Origin: Moesziomyces globuligerus | Lineage: Eukaryota > Basidiomycota > Ustilaginomycetes > Ustilaginales > Ustilaginaceae | Length of the DNA stretch: 64,000 bases | Assembly (NCBI GenBank): GCA_030849465.1 | Contig: JARVLF010000016.1 | Coordinates: 310,001-374,000 of the forward strand | Direction: 5' to 3' | Shown: positions 46,107 through 56,993 of the stretch, in pieces | Position numbering within the stretch: position 1 is the stretch's first letter | Layout of the letters: every line of letters begins with the position of its first letter | Translations under genes and position numbers: made by a program | Notes under the pieces: model-generated | Seen by the model: only the letters and a program-made list of their open reading frames with translations | Database searches by the model: none | What the model was told of the DNA's origin: nothing

Positions 46107-47190
46107 CTGAATTACGCCTGGCGTGAGGCCAGCCTCGCAGAATCTGCGCTTCGCTTTGACCCGCTCCCGTCATCGCAGAATCGGAGCGCTCAGGCCGCAG
46201 CGCTTCAGCGCAGGCATTGGAAAGCGCCCGGGCTACCCGAACAATTCCGCCAATATCACCCTGATATGGACCCTTCCTTTGTAAGCGCTTCCCGCGTCGG
46301 TGGGCGGCATGATAGGCCCAACTGCAGACGACTCGGTCCGCGGAAAGCGGCCATCGAGCCCAGATGAGCCGCTTTCCCACACAGTATCAGCTCGGAGCTA
46401 CTTGAAAGGAAAGTTTCCAAACGCATGTCGTCTTCTTTTTCGCCGACGGCATGCATTACGCACGACCAAGGACAGCTCGTCTCCTCGCTGCTGCCGACGC
46501 AGTGGCAGACCCACTGCAGCACACGTACGCGAGCGGCTCACGGCGGTACAGATTGGATCCTTACTGAGCATCCTCGTCTGAAAGGCGCGTAAACCTACTG
46601 CACACCTTGTCTACGGCCCCGACCTTCCCATTGCACTACAGTGTCCTAGCAGGCGACTGCAGCTCATCAAGTAGCTCACGGGCGCGACGACTCAAGCAGC
46701 TACCTCACGTCAGCACAGTACAGCACAGTTCAGGACGACAGTGTGGTTCTGTCGCTTTGGCACTGCTGATTGCGTGGGTCTGCTAATGACTTGGCAGTAG
46801 CCTGCTCGCTTGCTCGACGGCCTCCGCTAAAACGCGTAGCCGGACGCGCGAGTAGCAGCTTCGCTTGCGTGGGCGTGCATGCACGCATGCATGCATACAC
46901 GTTCTGCTTCTGCCTGCATCAAACAAGACCGAGCCGACTCCCACATGCTCGCCGGCCTTTCTCTCCAGCACCACTATGCTCTTACATCCAAAAGCATTGT
47001 CGCCTTCACCTCAGCAATGCAGTCGGCAGAGAGGTTGCAGAACTTCGGGCGCGAGGACAGCAAAGCTCACTTGCAACATGACGAGGCCGGGGGGAGGGCG
47101 GAAAATAAAATAAAAATTGAATCCGAGACAGGGGTAAGGTGTGGGAAAAAAGCCTACCAAACTTTTGAGGCTGGCTCACGCGCGGCGGGG
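46107..47190. other. Stretch downstream of SIN1 without a visible gene
   Basis: About 1.1 kb. It includes an alternating purine-pyrimidine stretch built on GCATGCAT near 46876-46898. No gene is supported. Confidence 0.45.
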
Positions 47191-50052
47191 CTAGGAATTC
47201 TGGCTGCGGAGGAGGTTGATCTCGCGGACGATTTCGGCGGCGATCCGTGTCGAGTCGGCCTCAAAGTCGTAGCGCTTGGTATCCCTGGGGCTCTCCCTCC
47301 ATACGACGAGCTTGAAGGCGTTGGGCAGCTTGCTCGACAGCTTGCACGCCACCACGCTCGAGACGTGGAACGATGCGGCCTTGCCAAACGTCTTCATGTC
47401 CGTAGGCATGATGTGCAGCCAGTCGCCATCCAGTGTGAGGCTCCGCTCATTGTGCCGCCCGCCAAACATGGGCGATTTGCGATACACCGTATAGCTCTTG
47501 TATGCCGCCGCAATGTCCAAAGCCTTGGTGTACTTGGGCTGATAGCCGAACGCGCCCGCGTCCGAGTTGGCCGAATACCGCTTGAAGATGGATGCGTTCG
47601 GATTGGTCGACGAGCTGCTGAGTGCACCTGTACCGCCGAGCGCCCCGAGACTCGAGCGCCGCACGAGCGCCAGGTCGTGGTTACCCTGCAGCGACTCGAC
47701 GGTGCGGTCGAGCGGCACGACGATGCTCTTATCCGGAACGATGAGCGCCCAATCGTCGACGTTCGACAGATGCCGCTTGCGACAGATCATCTCGAGCACG
47801 TCCGCCAGATACATGTCCGACGGCACCTGCAGCGTCGTCTTGTACCGCACCTCCGGGTTCGGCGTCACCAGCACGCGCAGGAAGATCGACTGCGACGACG
47901 AGCCCAGCGCGCTGCGCGAGAGCGCGCCCGACGCAAAGATCGGCGTGCCTTGCACGTTCATCACCGAGCCCGCAGGAACCTGCGCCCCCGCCCCTGGCAC
48001 ACCCAATCGCGACGCCAGCGCCGGATTCGCCGAGATCGCCGTCGCCCCGCTCTTGGCGCCCCCGACAAGCACCGAAGCGGCCGCCACCGACTCGCCAGCC
48101 GCAGCCCCCTTGGCCACGGTCTTGGTCGTTGTCGGCGGACGGACGATGGTTCTCCTTGCGATGCCTGCGTACGCGTCCCTGTGCTGCCGAATCTGATTCG
48201 CCGTCGCCTCGCAGATGGCAAACTCGTCTCCGCCGAACTTGCCCAGCAGCAGGCTCTGGTCGATCGCAGGAAAGTCGTCGTCCACCTCGCCGTCCTCGAC
48301 AATCATGAGCGTCCAGCCGACCGTCGTCGTCTTGGCCTCGCGCTCGCTCTCGGAGAGCGAGGAGCCGGGCGGATCGATGTCCGGCTTCCAGCGCTCCTCG
48401 ACGAAGCAGTAGAGTCCGTAGCCGATGACCTCCTCCATCGTTGCGTCCTTTCTGATGTTGAGCTTCATGCACTTGGTCTTGGCATGCACCGAGACCGCAC
48501 CGCTCGACGGCGGGTTCGCGGACGGGGCTTGTCGGCTGTCTGCCCACGGAAAGTAGATCTCGACCGTCATGCTCGGCACCGTCGCTGCTCGGCCCGCGAT
48601 GCCGGCGTACAGAGCCGCGAACGGGTTCTCCGGGCCCGAATCCTGTTTCTGCAGCATGGAGCTCAGGATGGATGCTTTGGGTCGGCTGGCGTGCTGCGCC
48701 TCGAGCTGGCTGCGACTCACGCGGATCGACGAAAAGTAGTCCGATTGGGCCGCATGGCGAGCTGTGCTGGAATGGCTCGGACGGCGGTGCTCGCGGTGCT
48801 TGGACGCGCAACGAATGTGCGCCGGAGCACTTGCATCGCTGTTGTCGTCGCTGTCATCGGTGGCGGATACGATCATCTTTGGTGACGCCGGAAGCGCAGG
48901 TGTGTGGACCAGCGGAGGCACAGCCGGACGCGAGAGCACCGGCGATGAGCGCGCCGTCAGCGTCGGGTCCATGCCCTGGCTGGCGGACGAGTGAGGTGAA
49001 TGCGGACCGCCTGTGATGGCGGCATTGATCGTGGTGAGTCCCAGACTTCCGTCTTGTAGCGAATCTGCCGATCCCAGGCTGGACAGCGCGGTGTTAGACT
49101 CGGTAGAGCTTTCGGCGTATACCGAGTCGCCCCGGCCACCGGTCGACACGGTAGGGTGTGGAGACACGGAGTGGCCCTCTGAGGACGGGTCCACATCGAG
49201 AGAGCCCCTCGATCGCGAGGGCGCGGGATCTACGAAGTTGACGCGCTTGCCCATCGCGGTTGCCGGCGTCTCTGTGGATGTGATTCTGTCATGTCCTGCA
49301 TCGCTGCCACCGTCTCCGCGTGAAGAGACCGGCGGAACGTCTGATGCTTCGGACGGCTCAGGCTGTTGTGCCGGCCCAGCTCCAGCACCCGCTTTCGCAT
49401 CTTCAGCGCCTGCCGAGGCTTCGGCGCTGTCCTGATCGGTCGAGGTACCGGTGGTTGAAGCTTTGGTGCTTTTGCCGCTGATGCTTACACGCTTGCTGGC
49501 TCTGCGGCCGTTGACCCGCATGCCAAGGGCGCCGTTGCGTCCCGGGCCGTAGATGGTCTGTGTGTAGGAGAGGCCCCCGGAGCCCTGGCCCTTGTCGAAG
49601 CCCTCCCCCTTGGCCTTGGTGTTGCCATCCTGCTTGTGCAGGCTCCCTCGGCGGCGATGATCGAATCCACCGAATCGACCTGTCTCGCCGACATCTGGAA
49701 CAGGAGAATAGATGGTCTCGAGCTCCGGATGGCGAGAGGCGTCGGCGAGGCCGGCGATGGCTACGTACGTCTCTGCGCCGAGTGAACCGTAGTGTGATGA
49801 AGGGGCGCCTAGACGACCATTGTGATCCCTCCTTTGTACAGCAGTGGAGGAAGAGGCAAAGAAGGACGTGTTGGATGACGATGTCGATAGCGAGGGCGCG
49901 GCATCCGCTTGCTCTGCGGCGGAATCCGTCCGGCTGCTGGAGGTGATCGATGGGAACGTGATGATCCTCGGCCCATACTGATCATCGATCCGCTTGAGAT
50001 ACGCTAGCCTGAGAGTGTGGATGAGATGGTCCGGATCCACGATCAGCGACAT
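47191..50052 (-). CDS. AVO1: TORC2 subunit SIN1/AVO1
   Basis: SIN1 (Avo1 in yeast) is the TORC2 subunit that recruits AGC-kinase substrates at the plasma membrane. The 953-residue protein starts at ATG 50052, the first in frame. It has a conserved N-terminal segment (IHTLRLAYLKRIDD). The CRIM domain is at about residues 495-620 (KLNIRKDATMEEVIGYGLYCFVEE to DEFAICEA), with the acidic loop VDDDFPAIDQ used for substrate binding. A Ras-binding-like domain is at about 714-797 (FLRVLVTP...LADVLEMICRKR). A SIN1-type PH domain is at about 844-950 (YKSYTVYRKSPM to INLLR). The 300 residues between the N-terminus and CRIM are Ser/Gly-rich and disordered. It is divergent from SWC4 with 447 bp between starts. 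Confidence 0.95.
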   Translation of the reverse strand: MSLIVDPDHLIHTLRLAYLKRIDDQYGPRIITFPSITSSSRTDSAAEQADAAPSLSTSSSNTSFFASSSTAVQRRDHNGRLGAPSSHYGSLGAETYVAIAGLADASRHPELETIYSPVPDVGETGRFGGFDHRRRGSLHKQDGNTKAKGEGFDKGQGSGGLSYTQTIYGPGRNGALGMRVNGRRASKRVSISGKSTKASTTGTSTDQDSAEASAGAEDAKAGAGAGPAQQPEPSEASDVPPVSSRGDGGSDAGHDRITSTETPATAMGKRVNFVDPAPSRSRGSLDVDPSSEGHSVSPHPTVSTGGRGDSVYAESSTESNTALSSLGSADSLQDGSLGLTTINAAITGGPHSPHSSASQGMDPTLTARSSPVLSRPAVPPLVHTPALPASPKMIVSATDDSDDNSDASAPAHIRCASKHREHRRPSHSSTARHAAQSDYFSSIRVSRSQLEAQHASRPKASILSSMLQKQDSGPENPFAALYAGIAGRAATVPSMTVEIYFPWADSRQAPSANPPSSGAVSVHAKTKCMKLNIRKDATMEEVIGYGLYCFVEERWKPDIDPPGSSLSESEREAKTTTVGWTLMIVEDGEVDDDFPAIDQSLLLGKFGGDEFAICEATANQIRQHRDAYAGIARRTIVRPPTTTKTVAKGAAAGESVAAASVLVGGAKSGATAISANPALASRLGVPGAGAQVPAGSVMNVQGTPIFASGALSRSALGSSSQSIFLRVLVTPNPEVRYKTTLQVPSDMYLADVLEMICRKRHLSNVDDWALIVPDKSIVVPLDRTVESLQGNHDLALVRRSSLGALGGTGALSSSSTNPNASIFKRYSANSDAGAFGYQPKYTKALDIAAAYKSYTVYRKSPMFGGRHNERSLTLDGDWLHIMPTDMKTFGKAASFHVSSVVACKLSSKLPNAFKLVVWRESPRDTKRYDFEADSTRIAAEIVREINLLRSQNS

Positions 50053-50499
50053 GGTTGGTTGCCGAGGTCGCCGCCGTGCAGCATCCCGTTGATTGCTGTA
50101 TGAAGGATAGCAAGTTTCTGAGAGCCCGTAGAAAGAGGCGCTGTTCACTAAGAAGCTTGCTCCTGAAGCATCGCTACCATCGTGTGGCGCGCAGAGGTGT
50201 GAGGCCTGAGCGGAACAAGGCGAGGTCGATGGTGAGGAGGTGGCTGCACGACGCTTGGACCCTGGGCAATGCAGCGCCCGGCTCTGTCCTCCACCTCGTT
50301 TTTCGTTCAAGCTGTGAGATCGCACAAACTCCTACTGCTCGATTTTCGGCCGAAATACTCCCATCTTCTGGTTTGGGCCAACCTCATCTCGTCGACGCGC
50401 CTTCACCACGAGCCATCCACGCCATCCATCAGCGGGCGCTGCATCACTCATCTCCATCCGAGCAGCTACGCCGCTCGTTGGCTCAGAGCCTGCGACAGG
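50053..50499. promoter_or_regulatory. Divergent SIN1/SWC4 promoter region
   Basis: These 447 bp separate the two ATGs. An upstream in-frame ATG for SWC4 exists at 50269 but adds non-conserved sequence. Confidence 0.6.
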
Positions 50500-52347
50500 A
50501 TGACTTCGAACGACGTGCGAGACATCCTCTCGCTGCCCGAGCTCTCCGGCTCGCGGCCCTCGTCCTCGGCACACGCATCCGGCTCCTCGTCTCGGAACCG
50601 CAAGCCATCAGGCTCGCACAACAGCAACCCGCATCCGTCCGCATCCTCCTCGTCGCGAAGCAAGCCAAAGCACGATGGCATGACGCGCGAGCTCTTCGCG
50701 CTGCTCGGCGACAACGCCCCCACACTCCACATGGCGCAGGGTCTCGGCGGTGAGGGCAAGCATGCGCTCGCCGCGGGCTCGCTGTTCAAGCCCAAGTTCA
50801 AGCGCAGGAAGGAGAAGGTGCGCCAGTGGCGGTGGACGCCGTTCTTCAATGCCGCCCGCGAGGATACGCAGATCGACGACGAAATGCCCGAGATCAACCA
50901 TGGGCTCATTCTGCATCACTGGGCGCCCGCGCCTGCTCCCACAGACGCCGCAGCCGCTGCTACAGAGCCCGAGGTGGAGTCCAGGTACCCGTTCGCCGAT
51001 TTCAACACAGACTCGGGCGTCTACAGCTACTCGAACGACGAGTACATCCAGCACCTGCGCGACGACGACTGGACCAAGGAGGAGACCGACTATCTGATGG
51101 ATCTCTGTGCGGCGTACGATCTGCGCTTCGTCGTCATTCACGATCGATACGACTGGACATCTGCGCAGCCGTCGTACGTGGCCGCTTCGTCGTCTGCGAT
51201 GTTCCAGACGGTCAAGGACCGCAGCATGGAGGATCTCAAGGCGCGCTACTACGCCGTCTGTCGGCGGCTGATCCGATCGCGCATCTCGACCGACGATGTC
51301 GAGACGCGCCAGATGCTGCTGAGCACGTACGCCTTTGACAAGCAGCGCGAGATCGAGCGCAAGAAGGCCGTGGCGCGCCTGTACACGCGCACGCCCGCCC
51401 AGCTCGCCGAGGAGGAGGCGCTCTACGTCGAGATCCGCCGGATCGAGCAGAACGAGGCCAAGTATGCTTCTGAGCGCGAAGAGCTGCTGCGTCTGCTGGG
51501 CGGATGGGAGAGCCTGCCAAGCTCGAGCCCGCATGCCGTTGCTGCCGCCGGGTCGGGCATCGCCAGTCTGGTCGCCGCCGACGACGACCAGGCCAAGGGC
51601 CGAGCGGGCAGCTCCAAGAAGCGGAAACTCCAGCACACCGACGAGGCAGGCACTCCGGGCGCCGAAGATGCAGCCTCGGCACCGGCAGCTCCTCCTGCGC
51701 GGCCGTCGGCGAGTCTCACCTCCAAGCAGCGCGCCGAGCTGCGCCAGGCGCAGTTCGAAGAGATGCAATGCATCGTCCGCTTTCCCTCGAACGTTTCGGC
51801 TGCGGCGCCCGATGCACTTGCCAGCGCGCTGGGAACGGCGTCTACAGCTCCGACCTTGGCATCGACGCGTCCTCCGTACGCGCATCTGGTCGGGACCGCC
51901 TCGACGTTGCCGCCGGTGACTACGAATCCGTCCAATCCGACCTCGAGCCATGGAGCCTACATGCGCTCCACGCGCATGCTGGCGCCGCGACCCAACCTGG
52001 TGCTCAAGACGACGCAGACTCTGGCCGAGGCTACGCCGCCCGTCGGACCGCGCCTCATCTTCCCCACGGCCAAGAACGTCGAGAGGTGGGAGAACCTCAT
52101 CGGAGCCGTGACGACCGGCTTGGAGTTGCGCAAACAGCTCGAGCGCGTCAATGCCGAGCTCAGGATAGCAAAGCAGCGCATCGCCGCCGCCATCCACTCC
52201 ACCAACAATCCACACCCTCAAAACGCACCCGAGCCCGATCAGCCAATCGAGCCCGAAGCCTACAGTCCGCCTGCCGCCAACCCGGAAAATGCCCAGCCTC
52301 ACAACCCTGCCACTTCTCCCCCACCCTCGATCAAGCCAGAGTCTTGA
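50500..52347 (+). CDS. SWC4: SWR1/NuA4 complex subunit Swc4 (DMAP1 family)
   Basis: Swc4 is shared by the NuA4 histone acetyltransferase and the SWR1 H2A.Z-exchange complex. The 615-residue protein starts at ATG 50500 because MTSNDVRDILSLPEL is the typical family start; the ATG at 50269 would add 77 unrelated residues. The FKRRKEKVRQWRWTPFFNAAR segment is near residues 100-120. The SANT-like block (DDWTKEETDYLMDLCAAYDLRFVVIHDRYDW) is at about 185-225. A helical block (YAFDKQREIERKKAV, then EEEALYVEIRRIEQNEAKY) follows. After a Ser/Ala-rich linker, the C-terminal part (about 450-565) is the DMAP1-type region ending in a coiled helix. It converges with the RasGAP gene. Confidence 0.93.
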   Translation: MTSNDVRDILSLPELSGSRPSSSAHASGSSSRNRKPSGSHNSNPHPSASSSSRSKPKHDGMTRELFALLGDNAPTLHMAQGLGGEGKHALAAGSLFKPKFKRRKEKVRQWRWTPFFNAAREDTQIDDEMPEINHGLILHHWAPAPAPTDAAAAATEPEVESRYPFADFNTDSGVYSYSNDEYIQHLRDDDWTKEETDYLMDLCAAYDLRFVVIHDRYDWTSAQPSYVAASSSAMFQTVKDRSMEDLKARYYAVCRRLIRSRISTDDVETRQMLLSTYAFDKQREIERKKAVARLYTRTPAQLAEEEALYVEIRRIEQNEAKYASEREELLRLLGGWESLPSSSPHAVAAAGSGIASLVAADDDQAKGRAGSSKKRKLQHTDEAGTPGAEDAASAPAAPPARPSASLTSKQRAELRQAQFEEMQCIVRFPSNVSAAAPDALASALGTASTAPTLASTRPPYAHLVGTASTLPPVTTNPSNPTSSHGAYMRSTRMLAPRPNLVLKTTQTLAEATPPVGPRLIFPTAKNVERWENLIGAVTTGLELRKQLERVNAELRIAKQRIAAAIHSTNNPHPQNAPEPDQPIEPEAYSPPAANPENAQPHNPATSPPPSIKPES

Positions 52348-52581
52348 CTTCACTGTGCACTCGCTTGTACGACAGTTTCAACACGCGGTTTCCTTGCGCG
52401 CGCAGCACGATACAAGAATGGGACCGTGCGTACCAGTCCACAGAGTGAAATGGGGTAGGGATTCATAAGCTTGGAAGCCGAGCAGCAGATTACATAGAAA
52501 AAGGGCGCCACGACACAGACGAGCCCGACGATGCTGTGGAAGGGGTATATCGGAAGCACCACGGGAAAGGCTACGACCGCT

Positions 52582-54987
52582 TCAGCGGCGTTTGGTGAAG
52601 GTCTTGTTGAGCAGCTGGAGGATCTTGGACACGTTGAGCTGGACGTACTCGAGGTCGAGCAACTGCACGTCGTCCTTCTGCTTCTCGAGCAGATCGTCGA
52701 GCTTGAGGTCCATCTCGAGGATCGCCTTCTCGCGACCCTTGTAGTGGAGCGCGATGATGAACGTTCCGGGCGAAGGCGAGGTGATGTTGAAGAAGATGTT
52801 GGCGCGTCGGTTCTCGGGCACGTTGCTCTCGACGATGATGCCATCCTTCTCCATCTGGGCGTGCGTGAAGCGGTAGGGCCCGAGCGCTTGCGTCTTTGGC
52901 GCCTTCTTCTCCTTTCCGCCCACCGAGATGACACCCACGCCACCCGCGCCCTTGTCCTTGGCGCTGCCGCTGGTCATGCGCACGTTCTGCAGATAGCTCT
53001 TGTAGGTGTCGAGCTGGCTGCGCATGTAGTTGTTGTGTTCGCAGATGGTCTTGTACACGGCCTCGAGGCTGCGCATCTCCTGCATCACCTTTTCGCGCAT
53101 GTTGCCGAGATGCGTGAGCTCGGTGGCCACCTCGTCGGTCATGAGGCTGTAGCCATCCCGGCGATCGACCACCTTGAGCTCCTCGAGCTCGCGCAGCATC
53201 TCCTTGACCTTGATGCCCTTGCGAACCAGCGTCGCGTCCTTGGTGGTGGCGGCGCGCTCGGCGATCTGCGGCAGATTGATGGGCCGCTTCTCGGCTAGGG
53301 TGGGGATGGAACGAAGGAGCTGGACAAAGATCGACTTGGTCTCCATGTAGAGGATGTCGTTCTGGGTGACGTTGTTCTCGGACATGAAGGCGGTGGTGAG
53401 GTCTTGGATGGGCGTCTCCCATCGCGAGAAGAGCGGCAGGTCGAGCGTGCGGTTCTCCTTGCGCGGCACCTGGCCGGGCGAGGCGCCGAGCTCGTCGATG
53501 AGGATGCGAAGGTGGTGCTTGTCGTTGGGAGCGAGGATGTCGAGGTGCTGGGCCACGAGCGAGTGCGTGTTGTAGAGCTCATTGAGGGTGATCTGGATCT
53601 GCAGGTCCTTCTTGGAGAGCGCCATGTACTGGTCCATCTCGAGCGTCTCGTAAAAGTCGCCCACGTCGCAGAGAGCGTTGAGGAAGGCGTTCATGCGCGT
53701 CTTGTTGTTCTCGACAAAGGGGTTGAGCGACATCATGTACTGTTCCTTGGCATACGAGGGTTTGTTGGCGAGGTTCTGGAGCATCTTGGCGATGAGGGTC
53801 AATGTACGACGCGGGTGCTTGGCGGGAGGGCCGTCGACGAGCATGTATGCTTGCGGCGTGACGATGGCCGGGTTGATGAAGCGAAGGAAGAAGAAACCGC
53901 CGATGAGGGAGCAGATGGCGAATTCGGTGGCGTCGGGATACTTTCGCTTGGTGAGGCTGCGAATCTGCTTGCAGATCCAGCGAATGCCGTAGGGCACCTC
54001 GTCGATCGAGTTGATGATGGTGAGGAGGAAGCTGTTGGCGATCTCCATGAGCATGGTGAGCCTGGGTGCGATGATGGCCTGCACGTCGGCGTTCTCCGCA
54101 GCGACCTCGGCGGGGACGCCGCGCGGGAGGTTGGGTGGCAAGCTGCCGGTGTCCTCCTCGATCTGGTTGATCATCTGCTCGTAGACCTTGAGAGGATTGA
54201 CCTCGAGGTTGAGGTCCTTGTGTTCGATGAGGCTGTTGATGCGCTCGGCGAGGACGCTCTTGAGGTAAGACTGACCGGGCCCGCGACGGGTGTAGGTGGT
54301 CATCATGCGGGAGACGGGCGTGTTGGCGCGGAGGAGCGAGCCGAACTCGGTGGCGGTCTCGAACTGGGCGGAGAGGACGGACTGGAACATGGTGAGGAGG
54401 AGATGCTCTTCGCGGCTCTCGTACTGGTTACCGTAGAGGGTGAACATGACGGTCTGGAGCAAGGTGTCGATCTCGGCCAAGCTGACGAGGCGGCAGAGGG
54501 CGGCGATGTGCCTGGGCTCGGACTGCAGGAGGAAGAAGAGGTTGCCGTACTGCTGCATCTTGCGGTCGTCGAGGGTGGTGGCGACGGCCGAGGCGTCGGT
54601 CTCCTCTAGGGTGGAGGCGACTTCGCTCTGTTCGTCGAGCGCCATGCGGTTTGCGATGAGCAGGGCGATGCGGCTGTCGAGGTAGCGGACGTCTCGCTCG
54701 AGGACAAAGTTCTTCTTGGACTGGGCGGAGATGCGGCCCTTGAGTTCGCGCAAGCGCTTCTGTGCGCGAGCCAGGTCATCCTCTACTTCGACATCCTGCT
54801 CTGCGGCCATGGAATAGAGGGCGGTGACCGAGTAGCGGTTGGTGTTGCGATTGCTGAGGCTGGCAGCGGTGAGCCTCTTGCTCATCATGTTGCTTCGATC
54901 GCGGCCGCTGCCGCTGCTCTCTGCGAGGTTGGACATGGGAGGGCTGGAGCCGGTGAGGGCAGGCGACGAATGCTGGAGCGTCGTCAT
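52582..54987 (-). CDS. Ras GTPase-activating protein (Gap1/Sar1 type, RasGAP + RasGAP_C)
   Basis: This 801-residue protein has a coiled helix at about 70-110, a RasGAP domain at about 150-460 and an IQGAP-like RasGAP C-terminal domain at about 560-790. The arginine finger is R220 in SLLRANTPVSRMM, and the FLRFINPAIVTP motif is near residue 366. Calponin-homology and IQ repeats of true IQGAPs are absent. This layout matches fission yeast Gap1/Sar1 (766 residues), a Ras1 GAP in mating and polarity signalling. The activity on Ras here is inferred from the family and the intact finger. Start is ATG 54987, single exon. Confidence 0.93.
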   Translation of the reverse strand: MTTLQHSSPALTGSSPPMSNLAESSGSGRDRSNMMSKRLTAASLSNRNTNRYSVTALYSMAAEQDVEVEDDLARAQKRLRELKGRISAQSKKNFVLERDVRYLDSRIALLIANRMALDEQSEVASTLEETDASAVATTLDDRKMQQYGNLFFLLQSEPRHIAALCRLVSLAEIDTLLQTVMFTLYGNQYESREEHLLLTMFQSVLSAQFETATEFGSLLRANTPVSRMMTTYTRRGPGQSYLKSVLAERINSLIEHKDLNLEVNPLKVYEQMINQIEEDTGSLPPNLPRGVPAEVAAENADVQAIIAPRLTMLMEIANSFLLTIINSIDEVPYGIRWICKQIRSLTKRKYPDATEFAICSLIGGFFFLRFINPAIVTPQAYMLVDGPPAKHPRRTLTLIAKMLQNLANKPSYAKEQYMMSLNPFVENNKTRMNAFLNALCDVGDFYETLEMDQYMALSKKDLQIQITLNELYNTHSLVAQHLDILAPNDKHHLRILIDELGASPGQVPRKENRTLDLPLFSRWETPIQDLTTAFMSENNVTQNDILYMETKSIFVQLLRSIPTLAEKRPINLPQIAERAATTKDATLVRKGIKVKEMLRELEELKVVDRRDGYSLMTDEVATELTHLGNMREKVMQEMRSLEAVYKTICEHNNYMRSQLDTYKSYLQNVRMTSGSAKDKGAGGVGVISVGGKEKKAPKTQALGPYRFTHAQMEKDGIIVESNVPENRRANIFFNITSPSPGTFIIALHYKGREKAILEMDLKLDDLLEKQKDDVQLLDLEYVQLNVSKILQLLNKTFTKRR

Positions 54988-56857
54988 GAAAGGGGGCGTT
55001 GAAGATGGCCGTCGGGGTATCGAGGGGAGTCAAGCTCGAGCAGCCGCGTCGGATCGCCTTCGGGTGCAGCGCTCGCTCGCAGATGGGCGGTGTGACGGGC
55101 TCGTCGCAAAGGACGAGGGAGGCGAATGAGTGAATGCGTACGCGGTGAGGTTGATGCGACGGCGTATGGGGATGGTGGTGATGGCAGAGGAGGTGGGGCT
55201 CGATGAAAGGAAGGAACGGCGAGAGGCGGTTGCGAGGCGAGGAGCGGCCATCTGCATACGCATGTGCGCCAGGGCGATCCAATGGATCTAGCAGTTACAG
55301 TAGTGAGGCGGCTGCACGCGGGCACACCTTGCGTGGCAGCGGGCCAGCGAGTGCCAATGAACAAGCGCAGGCGGCGGCACGGGTCCTCCGATCGACTGGC
55401 GCAGCCGAGCAGCAGCAGCAGCAGCGGCGGCAGCAGACAAAGCGGTCTAAATTGCCAACTGCCAACCGCGCGTGTGACAGGGTTTGGGTGGGCTGACCGG
55501 TGCACGCGTGCGGGCGCTCAGGGCGCCCAACCAGCAGCAGTGAGTTACCGTTGACCCAGGCCCAAGATTCTAAAAAACAGCACTCGCCTAGCGTGTCGGC
55601 GCATCCGCGCGCGCGCCCGCCCGCCCGCTTGCCGCGTCGGTTCGAGGCAGTTGAGGACTGTCAAATGGATCGCTGGAACCAGTGCGGACCGCCGACGCGC
55701 TTTGGCTCGGCTACCCCACTGCCACTCCCCTCGCTTCCTCGGGTTTCCCAGCTGCGACAAATCCCGCCAAAGCTTCCTGCAAATGTACGCAGTCGCAAAC
55801 GCGCCCCGACCGAGATGGATCGCCAGAGTGCAGCAGCCGCACTCGGGCAAGTCGAGTGCCACCACCTTTGCGACACGATGGATGCCAGGCAAGGAGGGCG
55901 TTGCAACATGAGACTCGAGGGCTGAGACACCCCGTGTCGCCCGCTCAGCCTTGTGTTTGAAAAAATGCGCATTTCAGGCGTGCCGTTTCGAGCCACTTGC
56001 TTCCGGCCAGGCGGTCGTATCCGCTCCTCACGCCCGTCTCGAACACTTTGAATCCTGACGAACACACTCGAGGCCCGATGACCTTCGATGCGTTCATTTG
56101 CTGGCCCTGCCGACGATGGAGCAGACCTACCTGCAAGCATCGCCTGCGCTGATCCATGGACTGCATGTCCCTCTCTTCCAAACGTCTCAGCTTGTCCGCC
56201 GGGCGTGACGTCTGTACGTCCTATCCTGCGGCGGGAACGAGACACTTTCCTCCGCCGCGCCCAGCGAGACGACAGCCGTCCTAAGACACATCAGCACTGC
56301 CCGCTTCGAGTGTGCTCGTCTGCACGCCCATCTTGGGCAGCACGATTGGATCTGCTATGAACCGAAGCCCTGCACTCTAGACAGAATCGTTGACCGCGGC
56401 CTTGCCTTCTCTGAGGACGTGAAGCTCCGCACAAACCCGTCCCAGGCAGTTAAGCACTGCCTCGATGATTGCGCACGGGCAACCAGCCTAGCAGACTACA
56501 CAGAACCGGACGAGTCTATGATCTTGAGATTGACTCGAGTCGGTGAGAACTCAACGATGAGGACGGTGCCAATTCGAACGCCTCGACGGCCATACCCCAC
56601 GGCAAGCCCAGGACGACAGGGTCCTACTGGAACACGTGGAAGCGAAAGCTCGAGGTCTCAGCCTTTTGGTTTTCGGCAACCTCGGTGTTACGCCGCACAG
56701 AACTAAGGGCTGACTCATCCTTACAGTCACAGACCGCCCAACCCCTGATTCGTACGAGAAAGGACAGTTTCCCCTGGCCACTGTGCGCGGCTGCGAGCCA
56801 CAGATATTCCACGTAAGGCTGCAGGCCTCCCCAACAAAGTCGAGCAGTGCTCCCCGT

Positions 56858-56993
56858 CTTCGGAGGTTCCTGGCCCAATTGGCAGGCCCGCACTTGGCCG
56901 GAGGTTTCAGAAACCTCCGTAGATTGTCAACCTCCGTAGCTCAACCTCCTAGCTCATCTTCCGTCAACCTCCGTAGCTCTCCAACCTCCGAAG
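56858..56993. repeat. AACCTCCG motif cluster with perfect palindrome
   Basis: Within 136 bp the core AACCTCC occurs five times on the + strand (near 56912, 56929, 56943, 56966 and 56983) and twice inverted (near 56862 and 56900). The sequence from 56899 to 56919 is a perfect 21-bp palindrome, CGGAGGTTTC-A-GAAACCTCCG. Several copies extend to TCAACCTCCGTAGC. The 13-mer CTTCGGAGGTTCC (56858-56870) recurs inverted at 58069-58081. It may be a regulator array for OLE1. Confidence 0.85.

Noticed and set aside
46876..46898. GCATGCAT alternating tract as a possible replication or recombination element
   Set aside because: It is short and similar tracts are expected by chance; nothing around it supports a function.
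46879..48885. A 668-codon open frame antisense to SIN1
   Set aside because: It overlaps conserved CRIM and PH coding sequence and is Arg/His-rich without domain structure.
50608..52353. A 581-codon open frame antisense to SWC4
   Set aside because: A shadow of biased codons; no family resemblance.
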